A stretch of 64,000 nt of DNA from Prorocentrum cordatum (GCA_963575745.1 CAUYUJ010012169.1:90001-154000), one strand, 5' to 3'. Counted from the stretch's first letter, positions 28,601 through 39,427 are shown. Program-made: numbers and translations. Notes: a model not told the origin generated them from the letters alone.

Positions 28601-30165
28601 GCCTTTGTCAAATCTTTGGGTCCTGCAAGAATGACGGCAAGCGCCCAACCAAGATGTGTGTGTGGAGTCTCGGGATGCAGTCCTTCGGGGTCCTGTTGAT
28701 GCTCTCGCTTGCGTCGTCAAGAGTCGTACTCGTGAATTGTCAAGGGTGGCTACTATGCACTGCGCCCTGTACAAGCAGAGAGTGTGTTCTACTCGAAGGA
28801 AGCCAGGCGTGCACAACAAAGTGTAAGAGTGAAAGCATTGCACACGTTGCGTTGGGACCAAGGCTGCACTTGCTGGTGCAAATTCAAACCCTCCATGCAC
28901 GATGACACGTCACCCGTGTCGATATCGCACATGTTGGGTCGCAGGGGCCCCGAATTGGCACTGGGCGAAGGATGCGGCGAGCTGGTATTCTGCGTAAACC
29001 ATGTCGGTGACGGCATACCACAGTGGCCTGCGCGAGTGTTGGCGCCCACGTGTCATCAGAACTTCTCGCGGAAGCATGAGTAACTCGACTCGTCACAAAT
29101 CGTTTAATTTCATTGGGTCGATGCGTCGGGCCGCTTTGGCTCCACTCCTCATGCGTAGAAATGTGCCAGCGGTACCGAGGACGACCCGGCACCATGATGG
29201 CAACCACAGCATATAATATGAACAGCCTCGCACCAGTATGGACAAGTGAAGCCAGGCATGCTGTAGGCATTGTTTATGAACGCTGGCTGGGTCGTCGGCT
29301 GCCCTCAGACTCGTAGATCCTGAGGCACTCTCGTGCGTGCGATCCGTATACGCGACGGCCCAGGGCTGAACAGTGTGAAAGCCAATAATGCTAATGGCGC
29401 GCATCCAATTTTCTACATCTGCTCGACTATGTCCCACCAGGCCTCTGCTCGCGCTCTCGTGGCCTAGACCACTAGCAACGAACAGCACATCCCACACTGA
29501 ATCGAAATCGATGCGGTAAGTTCGAACCTCGTCTGCATGTGCTCATCAAGCTCTGCATGCTGAACGTGAGTGTGGAGGCGTCAGAGGGCACCTGCACCAG
29601 CGCAACTGGAACATCACGCGACCAACCTGCACCTGTCGCGGTGTCGACACGGTTCGGCCGACCATCTTGTGGAATGACAGAGAATGCAGGCTCGCCTCGA
29701 GTACGAAGAAAGGACGGTTAAGACCTGTTTCTCGCGATCTGGGTGTGGACTGGACAGCCGATTTCTCCGGGCCGACATGCTCGGATGACAGCTGTAGCGA
29801 GCGCCTGCTTCTTTCTGGTCGTTCCCGCAACACGTTGCACGACATGTTCATTCTCAATGGGCATCCCTTTCGGGGGCACAGTGCTGGTTCAAGGTTGGCT
29901 CAGGCAGGCGGCCGTTCTGCCGCAACGTGGTGCGACCCGGATGGTTCAGAACGGTACGAAATGCTCACGGGCCCACGAGCATGGCCCAAGATTTTGCCCC
30001 AAAGTGTATTTGTACAGTTTTCGTCAGGGATGGTGGAGGGTTGTCATTGGTCTGCCGGTCGCCTGGGGGAGGGCGTGCTTCTCGATACGGTACAGTGATA
30101 AGCTCCTGGGCGAATGGGAAGAAGGGGGGTCGGAAGAGGAAACGCTCTGAACCGCTCACGACTTG
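28601..30165. other. Repeat-poor stretch with only weak ORFs on both strands
   Basis: Base composition is near balanced and repeats are absent. Frames of 128-143 codons exist on both strands (for example minus 29093-29497 and plus 29667-30098), without motifs. It may hold exons or introns of an unrecognised gene. Confidence 0.35.
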
Positions 30166-30169
30166 AAAG

Positions 30170-30425
30170 GCTGGTGGGATTACGCTGCGTCCGCGCTCCC
30201 AGGGCCAGGATCCCTTGTAAAATATGCGGCGTCCGTGCTCCCATGGCATCGATCGCTTGTAAATTACAGTGGTTCCGCGCTCCCAGAATCACCTGGGCAT
30301 CTTGGGGCCCCCAGGCCATTCAAGTTTTGCAGAACAAGCGGTTCGCTCAAGACATCCTCCAGGATCCTGCCCGCAGGACGCGCCATCCTCCAGCGGGCAC
30401 GCTCGACAGTATGATCCAGGCATTT
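30170..30425. repeat. Third copy of the GCGTCCGCGCTCCC minisatellite with tail
   Basis: Two to three units are followed by CTCCCAGAATCACCTGGGCA, GGCCATTCAAGTTTTGCAGA, TCGCTCAAGACATCCTCCAG and CCCGCAGGACGCGCC. Same order as at 12680 and at the end of the 3.4-4.4 kb array. Confidence 0.75.
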
Positions 30426-31125
30426 CTTAGCTGTCTTCAGATTCTGCGCAGAACGCTCCTGCACCTTCTTCTACGAAGGACAGCGGGGGCGACACGCACG
30501 TCGTCTACACAGACTGTGTCGTCGCCTGGTTGTTTAAAAAAAACCGAGCGGAAATTCGCCCGCCCTCTTCGAGCGTGGCACCGGAGGGACAGCCGAGCTC
30601 TACCGACACAAAAACCCTGGGCCCCAGCCCTCTCCGAGAGCATGGGAGCCCGTGCGCCGCACGACCCGAAAGTTTGGGACTTCGGGTTGCGTTGGGGAGG
30701 AGGATTGCGTTTTTTTTTTTTGCAATCCTGGGTTTTTTTTTGCAATCCTTCGTTCAGGGGAGGAGAGAGGAGGAGGAGGAGGGGGAGGAGGAAGGAGGGG
30801 GAGGAGGAGGCGGAGGAGGAGGAGGACCAGTGTACACCCAAGAGTCATCGATGATGTTGGAATAAACCCTCCCTCCATACAACGGTTCATTTCCCCTGAG
30901 GGATTTGCCTTGTCGGGAGACAACTGTTTGAAGATCTTGAATCATGCCAAAAGAGTATTATCTGGATTTCAACGCCACGGATCAACCTGACTTTTGCGTC
31001 TTGACGATGTGGAATCTTGCCAGAATGTCATTACTGCGATGTCAACACTGCGAATCAACATAACTGTTGCACCCTCATAGTCCTGAATCCTTCAAAAACG
31101 CACTTTCTGGTACGTTGGTCCTGGG
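30426..31125. other. No gene; poly-T runs and a short (GGA)n
   Basis: AACCCTGGGCCCCAGCCCTC near 30617 belongs to the modular repeat. T-runs occur at 30710-30721 and 30733-30740. (GGA)n-rich DNA occupies 30766-30830. Confidence 0.45.
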
Positions 31126-31129
31126 AACC

Positions 31130-31480
31130 CGTGAAGTTCTTGCACAGTTGCAAAACGAGTGTGCGCGGCGCTAAAGCGAGAGCCACATGTTGAAAAGTAA
31201 CCGCCCTCAACGCGTGACACTTTTGCAACAACGAGTGCGCGCGGCGCTGAAGCGAGAGCCACATTTTGAAAACGACGCGCCCTAAATCTGTGAAACTCTT
31301 GAACTGTTTAAACGAATGCGGGTGGCGCTAAGGCGAGAGCCACATTTTGAAAACTACCCACCCTCCATATGTGAAGCCCTTGCATTTTCTGCAACGAATG
31401 TGCGCAGCGCTAAGGCGAGAGCTACATGTTGATAACGAGCCGCCCTCCATATTTGAAACTGTTGCCATTCTTGCAACTTC
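31130..31480. repeat. Tandem repeat, about 80-bp units, four copies
   Basis: Each unit contains TTGCAACGA.TGTGCGCGGC, GCTAARGCGAGAGCCACATTTTGAAAA and GCCCTCCATATGTGAAAC. Cores fall at about 31169, 31245, 31325 and 31408. No similarity to other arrays in the window. Confidence 0.75.
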
Positions 31481-31584
31481 AGGGTCCTACATGGTGAGGA
31501 GGTCTCAGCCAAAACGCCAGGCCCGCCCTAAAAACTAGCCTCGGGGTGCGACAGGGATAATATATTTCTAAGGAGACGAATTGG

Positions 31585-31585
31585 C

Positions 31586-31669
<84 letters not shown>

Positions 31670-31871
31670 GGAGGAGGAGGGGAGGAGGAGGAGGAGGAGG
31701 AGGAGGAGGAGGAGGAGGAGAGGAGGAGACGGAGAAGGAGGAGGGAGGAGGAGGAGGAGGAGGAGGAGGAGGAGGGAGAGGAGGACGAAGAGGAGGAGGA
31801 GGTGGAGGAGGAGGAAGAGGAGGAGGAGGAGGAGGAGGAGGAGGAGGAGGAGGAGGAGGAGGAGGAGGAGG
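31585..31871 (+). repeat. (GAT)n followed by (GGA)n
   Basis: About 28 GAT triplets (31585-31668) switch to (GGA)n (31669-31871), which runs without a gap into the relict spliced leader. Confidence 0.96.
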
Positions 31872-31893
31872 TCCGTAGCCATTTGGGCTCAAG
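31872..31893 (+). other. Relict dinoflagellate spliced leader (DinoSL)
   Basis: TCCGTAGCCATTTGGGCTCA followed by AG matches the published 22-nt dinoflagellate leader (DCCGUAGCCAUUUUGGCUCAAG) at 21 of 22 positions; the only difference is G for U at position 14. The leader is added by trans-splicing and is not normally encoded next to genes. Its presence in genomic DNA just upstream of an intronless ORF marks an mRNA reverse-transcribed and reinserted. Retroposed genes with such relicts are known in dinoflagellates. Confidence 0.9.
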
Positions 31894-31929
31894 CGGCAGC
31901 AGGTGTATTGCCTTCTTCTTTTCCGAGCC

Positions 31930-33096
31930 ATGCAAAAGCACTCTTTAGTGTACTCTCTGCGGGATGATCTTTTGGAAATGCTCTCCCAGGCAAGTGGCCA
32001 ACACTACGAAGGCCTGGCGAGTGCGGCTCGGAATTCAAATTGCTTGTCCCCGGCTTGCAAGTCTCAACTGATCAAGATCGACTACGCGTACAACTTGGTC
32101 CGCCACATTACCCATGCCAGCGTTGGGCTTTTCACGGGCGAGGTGGCATCTGACATCAAAGGTCAGGGCAAATGGAGGGCCAAAAAGCAATGGGCCCAGC
32201 GGGGCCACATGGGCAGCCAGGTCCATTCCACTCGTGCTACTTCAGAATCGAGTGGAGGTGAAGACGTAGTCGAGGTGGCAGGCGGCGCCCACATTGGGAT
32301 TGAGGCTGCCACCTTGGTCAAGCAGGAGGCGGTCATCTTTGACACCGCGGGTACCCAGACGGAGGAGACAGAGCCTCCTATTTATGATGTGATCATGGCC
32401 CGTCTGTATGAGCTCCAAGATATCACCATGGAGACGCGTGCCGACGTCCTCTCTTTGAGCACGAAGGGCCAGCACGTCGTCCAACAGGAGGTGCACCAGG
32501 CATCAGATAACATCGTTTCCGAGGGGATGCAAGACTCCTTCGTGCAGCGGGACGAGGGCCTCTTCAAGAGCGACGCTTCGACTACAGCAGACATGCCGCA
32601 CTACGTGATGATCTCCGCAAGTGGAAAGAATAGACAGCTGATCGACATTCTTCGCAAATCGGAGGCAGGGCAGTTCTTCATCTATACGCGGTCTAGGCCA
32701 AGAGCCCTAGCTTTGCAGGGATTGCTAGAACGCAGCGGCTTCGCTCCAGAGGGCCTGTGCGAGGTGGGTAGTGCCACCGATCTGGTTTCGGACTCCTCCT
32801 CGGACGCTTCCGCAGAGATGGAGGAGGAGACAAATAACAGCTACACGGGCTTCAAAGTGTTGGGCCATAGCACGGGTGTTTCATTCGCCAAGCCCACGTG
32901 TTACGTCATCAACTACGACATGCCCGTGGATCTGGATTCTTACATGCATCGAGTTGGGCCAGCAGCTTGCCAGGGCTGCCAAGTATTGGATGTCATTACT
33001 TTTACGGTCGAAGAAAATGAGGTCATGGTTTTGCAAGAGATGCTGGGCTGCAGCAAGGCCCTTTCAAGTTCTTCATCTGCGAAGGTTACGGTGTGA
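31930..33096 (+). CDS. SL-bearing retrogene: degenerate UAP56/Sub2-like helicase C-lobe protein
   Basis: The frame is intronless, 388 codons from the first ATG after the leader (5' UTR of 36 bases). Residues 1-215 are unrecognised (hydrophilic, DIKGQGKWRAKKQWAQ near 75-90). Residues 224-276 (GKNRQLIDILRKSEAGQFFI then YTRSRPRALALQGLLERSGF) resemble the start of the DEAD-box RecA2 lobe, closest to the mRNA-export helicase UAP56/Sub2. An acidic Ser/Glu spacer (277-305) replaces the next motif. Residues 309-343 end in CYVINYDMPVDLDSYMHRVG, the motif V-VI region, but HRVGRAGR has become HRVGPAACQG. No RecA1 lobe (Walker A, DEAD) is present. It is therefore unlikely to be an active helicase. A recruited binding domain or a retropseudogene are both possible, though the 1.17-kb uninterrupted frame argues for some constraint or youth. 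Confidence 0.65.
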   Translation: MQKHSLVYSLRDDLLEMLSQASGQHYEGLASAARNSNCLSPACKSQLIKIDYAYNLVRHITHASVGLFTGEVASDIKGQGKWRAKKQWAQRGHMGSQVHSTRATSESSGGEDVVEVAGGAHIGIEAATLVKQEAVIFDTAGTQTEETEPPIYDVIMARLYELQDITMETRADVLSLSTKGQHVVQQEVHQASDNIVSEGMQDSFVQRDEGLFKSDASTTADMPHYVMISASGKNRQLIDILRKSEAGQFFIYTRSRPRALALQGLLERSGFAPEGLCEVGSATDLVSDSSSDASAEMEEETNNSYTGFKVLGHSTGVSFAKPTCYVINYDMPVDLDSYMHRVGPAACQGCQVLDVITFTVEENEVMVLQEMLGCSKALSSSSSAKVTV

Positions 33097-33987
33097 AAGT
33101 ACTGAGCTGCTGCACGTCAGGCCACATGTGTAGGCAGTTGCCATCACTCAATATGCGTGTGTACGATGTGAATGAGGGAGGCATGACGTAGCGTCAGGCA
33201 TGGTGATATCGCTGCAGCGTGCAATCCATAGCAGGCCTCCTCACTCTCATTATCCCTCCATTTCTATCCCACATGTTCTCCCCTTCCGCCCCTCTCCTCG
33301 CTTCTGTCGCGATGCTGGATCAGCCAGCATTTGAGGACAGGACATCTTGTTGGGGCGAGTGGGGGGTCATATAAGGGGTGGGTGGGGGATGCTCGAGGAT
33401 GCAATCTCGACATTTTGTCGTAACGGCGCTGGGTCTCGTAGTGTTGAGAGGTGGCCAGCTACCTCATAGGCCCAGCGCGGCGCCTCCCAACTTAACCCCT
33501 TTTCCTTTATTTATCCTCCTCTCTATCTATCCCCTCTGTTCCCCAATTCGCCCTCCACCACATTCTCCCCGCTGGGAGTTGGAGGTGGAGTAACGACGAC
33601 GCCAATGGCGATAGGGGACGAGACGAGGGGGGAGGAGGGGGCACATGCTCATAAGGATGTGCTTTAACCTTGATGCCTGGCGGAACTGATCCCAGGCATG
33701 TCCCTAAACAGCGAAGTTTTGGTCCTCTATGTAACTTCAGCTATCATCCCTATCTATAGCTGTTGGGTTCTTCGCTGTTTAGGTCAAGCCTCCCTCAGCC
33801 AGGGTGCAAAGGAGCTGAACCAAGCTCAGCACCTGCCCACCTAGCGCAGGTATTCGCCCTTGTGGGTGGAGGCGGAGTGGGGGCGGGGGGGAGGACCATA
33901 CCCGCCCTAGTGTGGACATACTGACCACCCTTTAGGTCAGTCAGCCTAGAGGCATCCACAGCCTCGGGCCCAGAGGCATCCACAGCC
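33097..33987. other. 3' flank of the retrogene; hairpins, no poly(A) tract
   Basis: No A-rich tail follows the stop, so the 3' end of the inserted cDNA is not visible. CTAAACAGCGAAG (33703) and CTTCGCTGTTTAG (33769) pair as a 13-bp stem over about 55 bases. GAGGCATCCACAGCCTC is repeated directly at 33950-33990. Confidence 0.55.
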
Positions 33988-33996
33988 TCTGCACTA

Positions 33997-34076
<80 letters not shown>
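33988..34076. repeat. (CT)n microsatellite
   Basis: CT dinucleotides with occasional TTTCT interruptions. Confidence 0.97.
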
Positions 34077-34078
<2 letters not shown>

Positions 34079-34165
34079 TCTTTAAGGTAGGTTTGAGCTG
34101 TCCTCACGTTTTGCTGGCAATTCGTGTTGTGCTCGCCGACCCTTCATGTTGTGTCTTGTGTCTTG

Positions 34166-35038
34166 TGAGGAGGAGGAGGAGGAGGAGGAGGAGGAGGGGG
34201 CGGAGGAGGAGGAGGAGGAGGAGGAGGAGGAGGAGGAGGAGGAGGAGGAGGAGGAGAGGAGGGAGGAGGAGGAGAGGAGGGGAGAGAGGAGGAGGAGGAG
34301 AGGAGGAAGGAGGAGAGGAGGAGGAGGAGGAGGGAGGAGGAGGAGGAGGAGGAGGAGGAGGAGGTGAGGGGGAAGGAGGAAGAGGAGGGGGCGGAGGAGG
34401 AGGAGGGGGAGGAGGGAGGAGGAGGAGGAGGAGGAGGGGGGAGAAGGAGGAGGCGGAGGAGGAGGAGGAGGAGGAGGAGGAAGAGAATAGGGGAGGAGGA
34501 GGAGGAGGAGGAGGAGGAGGAGGAGGAGGAGGAGGAGGAGAAGAGAGGAAGAGGAGGATGAGGAGGAGGAGGAGGAGGAGGAGGAAAGCAGGATGAGGTG
34601 GAGGAGGAGGAGGAGAGGAGGAGGAGGAGAGGAGGAGGAGGAGAAGGAGAGAAGAGGAGATGAGGAGAGGAGGAGGAGGAGGAAGAAGGAGGAGGAGGAG
34701 AAGAGGAGGAGAGGGGAGGAGACGAAGAGGAGGAGGAGGAGGAGAAGGAGGAGGAGGAGTAGGAGGAGGAGGGGGGGAGAGGAGGGGCGGAGGAGGAGGG
34801 AGGAGGAGGAGGAGGAGGAGGAGGAGGAGGAGGAGGAGGAGGAGGAGGGGAGGGAGGGGAGAGGAGGAGGAGGAGGAGGAGAGGAGGAGGAGGAGGGGAG
34901 GAGGAGGAGGAGATGAGGAGGAGGAGGAGTTGGAGGAAGAGGAGGGGGAGGGAGGAGGAGGGAGGAGGAGGAGGAGGAGGAGGAGGAGGAGGAGGAGGAG
35001 GAGGAGGAGGAGGAGGAGGAGGAGGAGGAGAAGGAGGA
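34166..35038 (+). repeat. (GGA)n tract, about 870 bp
   Basis: GGA triplets are interrupted by GAAGAGG, GGGGGG and TGAGG slips. It ends just before a coding-like segment. Confidence 0.96.
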
Positions 35039-35041
35039 GTG

Positions 35042-35254
35042 TGCTGGGACCCAGTCCGTTTCACGCCTCCGGCAGTTCCTCTCGACGGGGGACGCCGTGT
35101 TCTTGCGGCGGCTGCTCACTGGCGAGGCGTGCGCGCCCAGCGGGGGCCTGGCCGCGCCGCGTGTGGCCGGCCACGCGGGCGGTTGGAGAGCGGAGGGGGG
35201 GGCGGGGCAGGCAGAAGGGGGAGGGGGAGGACTTCGGGGAGCGGGGAGGCTCGG
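35042..35254 (+). CDS. Candidate exon upstream of the second introner-like copy
   Basis: One frame reads SVSRLRQFLSTGDAVFLRRL then LTGEACAPSGGLAAPRVAGH, protein-like compared with the other frames. It then becomes Gly-rich and meets the introner copy at 35255. No family is recognised. No clear downstream exon is visible because the 3' side returns to GGA-rich DNA. Confidence 0.3.
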
Positions 35255-35427
35255 AGGAGGAAAAGGTACCTATAGGCCCATACCTGGACCCTTTCCTCGT
35301 TTTCCCCTAGTTGGGCCTCCTTGGAGGCCCTCGTCACCACCGTCGGATTCGCTTCGAAATTCTGATCAGAACGCACCCCGGGAGAGGTCCAGGAAGTAAC
35401 GGTATCGGTACCTTTGGGATTCCCCAG
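35255..35427 (+). mobile_element. Introner-like element (copy 2)
   Basis: GAGGAGGAAAAGGTACC, CCTTTCCTCGTTTTCCCC, GGAGGCCCTCGTCACCACCG, TCGAAATTCTGATCAGAACGC, GGTATCGGTACC and TTCCCCAG appear in the same order as in the intron of the DUF2306-like gene, about 80 percent alike by eye. The 3' end again supplies a pyrimidine run and CCCCAG. The 5' donor would be GA or GG rather than GT. Confidence 0.65.
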
Positions 35428-35559
35428 CGGCGGAGGATGAGAGGGGAGGAGGGGAGGGGAGGAGGTTGGAGCCAGCTGGGGGTCTTAGCCAGCCCAGCAT
35501 TTGTTCCGGTTAGCATCACGGGTGGGCAGGTTCGAAGGTTCTGGGTTTGGGAAGGTTTT

Positions 35560-37280
35560 CCCAACCATCTTGTGGTGTTGAGTCCTCGTTTTGAAGAGAG
35601 GGTCCCCGCGTCCCTCCTTCCTCTCCTCCTCCTCCTCCCTCTCCCCCTCCTCCTCCTCCTCCACCTCCTCCTCCTCCTCCTCCTCCTCCTCCTCCTCCTC
35701 CTCCTCCTCCTCCTCCTTCTCACACGTTTCATTGCCCCATAGGGAGCTCCACCGAAGGCCCCAATGCCACCGTCCACATGCGTCCCCTGCACCGATTCCG
35801 GCACACCCCTCACACGCTTCGTAGCCACGTAACTTAGGGAGGTCCTCCGAAGGCTCCAGTGGCACCGTTCACATTCGTCGGCCACACCGATTCCTGCACA
35901 CCCCTCACATGTATTGTGGCCCCGTAGCGAGCTCCACCGAAGGCCCAAGCAGCACCGTCCGCATGCGTCGGCCACACTCATGTCGTCACCCCTCACACGC
36001 TTCGTGGTCCCCCTTGGGAACTCCATCGAAGGCCCCAGTGGCACCGTTCACATGCGTCGGCCACACCGATTTCTGCACACCCCTCACATGTTTTGTGGCC
36101 CCGTAGGGAGCTCCATCGAAGGCCCCAGCAGTACCGTCCACATGCGTCGGCCACACTCATGTCGGCACCCCTCAGACGCTTCGTGGCCCCCCTTGGGATC
36201 TCAATCGAAGGCCCCAGAGGCACCGTTCACATGCGTCGGCCACACCGACTTCTGCACACCCCTCACACGTTTCGTGGCCCCAAAGGGAGCTCCACCGAAG
36301 GCCCCAGCATCACCGTCCACATGCGTCGGCCACACTCATGTCGGCATCCCTCACACGCTTCGTGGCCCCCCTTGGGAGCTCCACCGAAGGCGCCAGTGGC
36401 ACCGTCCACACGCGTCCGCCACATCCATGTCGGCACACCCCTCACACATTTCGTGTACCCATGGGAACTCCACCGAAGGCCCCAGTGGCACCGTCCACAT
36501 GCGTCCGCCACACTCATTTCGGCACACTCCTCAACGCTTCGTAGCCACATAGGGAGCTCCACCTACGGCCCCAGTGGCACCGTCCACATGCGTCCGCCAC
36601 ATAAATTTCGGCAAGCCCGTCACACGTTTCGTGGCCCCATTGGGAGCTCCACCGAAGGCCTCAGAGGCACCGCCCACTTGCGTCCGCCACATCTCTTTCG
36701 GCACACCCCTCACACGTTTCGTGGCCCCATATGGAGCTTCATCCAAGGCCTAGCGGCACCGACCACATGCGCCCGCCACGTAGATTTCGGCACACTCCTC
36801 ACACTTTTCGTGGCCCCAAAGGGGGCTCCATCTAAGGCCCTAGCGGCACCGTCCACATGCGTCCGCCGTACCCATGTCGGCACGCCCCTCACACGTTTCG
36901 TGGCCCCATTGGGAGTTCCACCGAAGGCCCCCGTATCACCGTCCACATGGGTCCGCCGCACCAATTTCGGCACACCCCTCACACGCTTCGTGGCCCCGCA
37001 GGGAGCTCCACCGAATGCCCTAGTGGCACCGTCTACATGCGTCCGCCGCACCCATGCCGGCACACCCCTCACACGTTTCGTCGCCACATGGTGAGCTTCA
37101 GCGAAGGCCCCAGCGGCACCGTCCGCATGTGTCCGCCACATCCATTTCGGCACACCCTTCACACGGAACTCCACCGAAGGCCCCAGTGGCACCGTCCACA
37201 TGCGTCTGCCACGCTCATTTCGGCACACTCCTCACACGATTCGTAGCCACATAGGGAGCTCCACCTATGGTCGGGTCCTT
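35560..37280 (+). repeat. Composite satellite, array 2 (about 17 units)
   Basis: The header (CCCAACCATCTTGTGGTGTT, GAGTCCTCGTTTTGAAGAG) at 35563-35605 is followed by (TCC)n at 35622-35718, then about 17 units of roughly 90 bp to 37266. Units carry CGTTTCGTGGCCCC, GGGAGCTCCACCGAAGGCCC and CACCGTCCACATGCGTCSGCCAC. Many units here have a CCACAT instead of the CCGCAT of array 1. The outer end (CTATGGTCGGGTCCTTTTGC, CAGG) resembles the outer end of array 3. Long open frames, up to 333 codons, reflect the 30-codon period. Confidence 0.9.
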
Positions 37281-37383
37281 TTGCCAGGCTATTTTGTAAC
37301 GTTCGGCCTCGTGCGGGCCGTCTTCGGCCCCCAGGAAAAAGAAATCAACGGATCCGAAGTGACGCACCCTTGCAGGGGTCCAG

Positions 37384-37560
37384 GGAGGAGGAGGAGGAGG
37401 AGGAGGAGGAGGAGGAGGAGGAGGAGGAGAGGAGGAGGAGGAGGAGGAGGAGGATAGGAGGAGGGAGGGAGGAGGAGGAGGGGAGGAGGAGGAAGAGGAG
37501 GAGGGGAGGAGGAGGAGGAGGAGGAGGAGGAGGAGGAGGAGGAGGAGGAGGAGGAGGAGT
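37384..37560 (+). repeat. (GGA)n tract
   Basis: Near-pure GGA triplets with small slips. Confidence 0.95.
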
Positions 37561-37689
37561 GGTTTCACCCCCGCCTCCTAACAGATCTTCAGGGACCCCA
37601 GCCAGTTCAGGACCCCTGGCCGCCTCCGTGGAGAGGGGGAGGCGGAGGAAGGAAAGAGAGGAGGGGAGGGGGGGAGAGAAACGGGGAGG

Positions 37690-37873
37690 AGGGGGGAGGC
37701 GAGGAGAAGGAGGAGGAGGAGGAGGAGGAGGAGGAGGAGGAGGAGAAGAAAAAGGAGGAGGAGGAGGAGAAGACGGAGGAGGAGGAGGAGGAGGAGGAGG
37801 AGGGAGGAGGAGGAGGAGGGGGAGGAGGAGGAGGAGGAGGAGGAGGAGGAGGAGGAGGAGGAGGAGGAGGAGC
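37690..37873 (+). repeat. (GGA)n tract
   Basis: GGA triplets with GAAGAAAAAGG and GACGGAGG interruptions, preceded by G-rich purine DNA from 37630. Confidence 0.95.
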
Positions 37874-38790
37874 GACACGAGAGGGGAGGGAACGGGAGAA
37901 AGGGGGAGGGGGCGATCGGCAAAAGGGGGGGCAGACGCTACCTTTACCGCGTCTCCACCGCATCCCCCCGAGGCGCGCGTTTACACCCGAGGCCCGCATT
38001 ACACCCGATGCCCTTGCTATCACCAGTGTCCCGCTATCCTTAGCGCCACCACTGTTCCGTGGACCTCTACCCCCCATTGCAATTGCCACCGTTGTTGCCC
38101 CATGCTGCACTATGCTGCTTCAGACGTGCTTGTAATGCCCATCGGTTCCGCGCCGCCCTGCTGCGTTGAATTGTCTTGCGGCGCTCTTTTGTGCCCTCAT
38201 CATCTTGCTGACATGGTGTCCGCACTGTGTCCGCGCCGTATTTTCCCCCGTACCTCAGTTCCCGCGGGTCCTCGCATCCCCCCTTTCTTTCTTCTCCCCC
38301 CCTTCCCCAGCAAAGTCTTTGCCCATTGCTACCTCCCTGAGTCCTTCCGTCCCCCTTGAGATGCCGAAGGTGCCATTTGGGCTCCATCGCGCGCGGGGGC
38401 CAGCGCGGGGCGCGACATCTGGCCCCAGCCTGCAGCCCGACGGCGGGCGCGGGCGATCTCGCCGAGCGCGGCCGTGCGAGGAGGCTCTCTCCGTCGCCTG
38501 CGTGGCACCGCCGCCTCCGCGGGCGCCGCGCGCCAGCGCGCGGCAGGCGCTGCGGGAGGCTGCGGCCAGGCGGCTCCTGGCGGCTGGCTCACCACGGCAG
38601 CATCCTCGGTGGAGGCGCAGCGGGCATGCCCGATGGCGAAGTGTGGCTGTGCAGAGCCACCAGGCACTGCGGACTCCGAAGCAGCTCTGCGACGCGGAGC
38701 ACGTGCTGGGCGTGTGGGCGCGACGAGGACGGCAAGCCTACTGCTGCTCCCAGTGCGGGCTTCTGTTCAATATGGGAATGACGCTTCTCG

Positions 38791-39427
38791 CTAGCACACC
38801 GAGGGTGCCAAATCCAAGCGTGAATGGCTGGTCCCTGAGCGCATCTACGGTGACGACCACGACCTTGTCATCGCCGTCAAGACCGAACTGGACAAAACCG
38901 AGTCTGCTTCCCGTGCCAAGATGGGCCCATCGGTTTTTTTTCGCGGAGTATATAATACGGATGGCCTAAACAAGCAAGGGGAGCGGATCGAGAAGGCTGC
39001 CCACGTCGACAAGCTCGAGGTGGACCTCACCAAAGCCAAAATGCAGCCCACCAAGTTGGAGGCTGACGCCTCGACAGTTCAAGCTGAAGCTGCACAGGCG
39101 CAAGCTGCAGTTGCGCAAGCCGCAGGCCCCGCTGCAACTGGTCTGGCCAACGTTTCGGCAGCAGTACAGCAGCTTCGAGCAGTTCAGCTGGTAACGCGCA
39201 CAAGCACTGCACCCGTGGACGGCAACGCGCCCCTCAGCAACAGTGAGCAGCAGGTCGACAGCATTGGTACTCTGGCACCGCCTACACCGACGCCTACGCC
39301 TGCAACGGCAGCAACTCCGCCCGTGGCGCCTGCAGCGCCAACTCGCCCTCAGCCAGCTGCTTTTCGCCTCCTTCAGTCAGCCGATGATGCCCGTCAGTCG
39401 GCGTGGGCGACAGGGGGAGCCTATTAG
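38791..39427 (+). pseudogene. ORF1-like remnant with coiled coil
   Basis: The frame is open from the TAG at about 38790 (HTEGAKSKREWLVPERIYGD) through KQGERIEKAAHVDKLEVDLT, an Ala/Gln/Glu heptad-like helix with QAEAAQAQAAVAQAAG, then a Pro/Thr/Ala-rich tail. A Cys cluster upstream in other frames (CWACGRDEDG; CCSQCG) may be a broken zinc-knuckle segment. A coiled coil upstream of an endonuclease is typical for LINE ORF1 or a 5' linker, presumably an RNA-binding role. Confidence 0.45.

Noticed and set aside
34082-35119. 345-codon Ser/Leu/Pro minus-strand frame
   Set aside because: Antisense of the (GGA)n tract.
38640-38790. Cys pairs (CWACG, CCSQCG) as a zinc finger gene
   Set aside because: They lie in two different frames inside the decayed retrotransposon, so at most a broken zinc knuckle of its first ORF.
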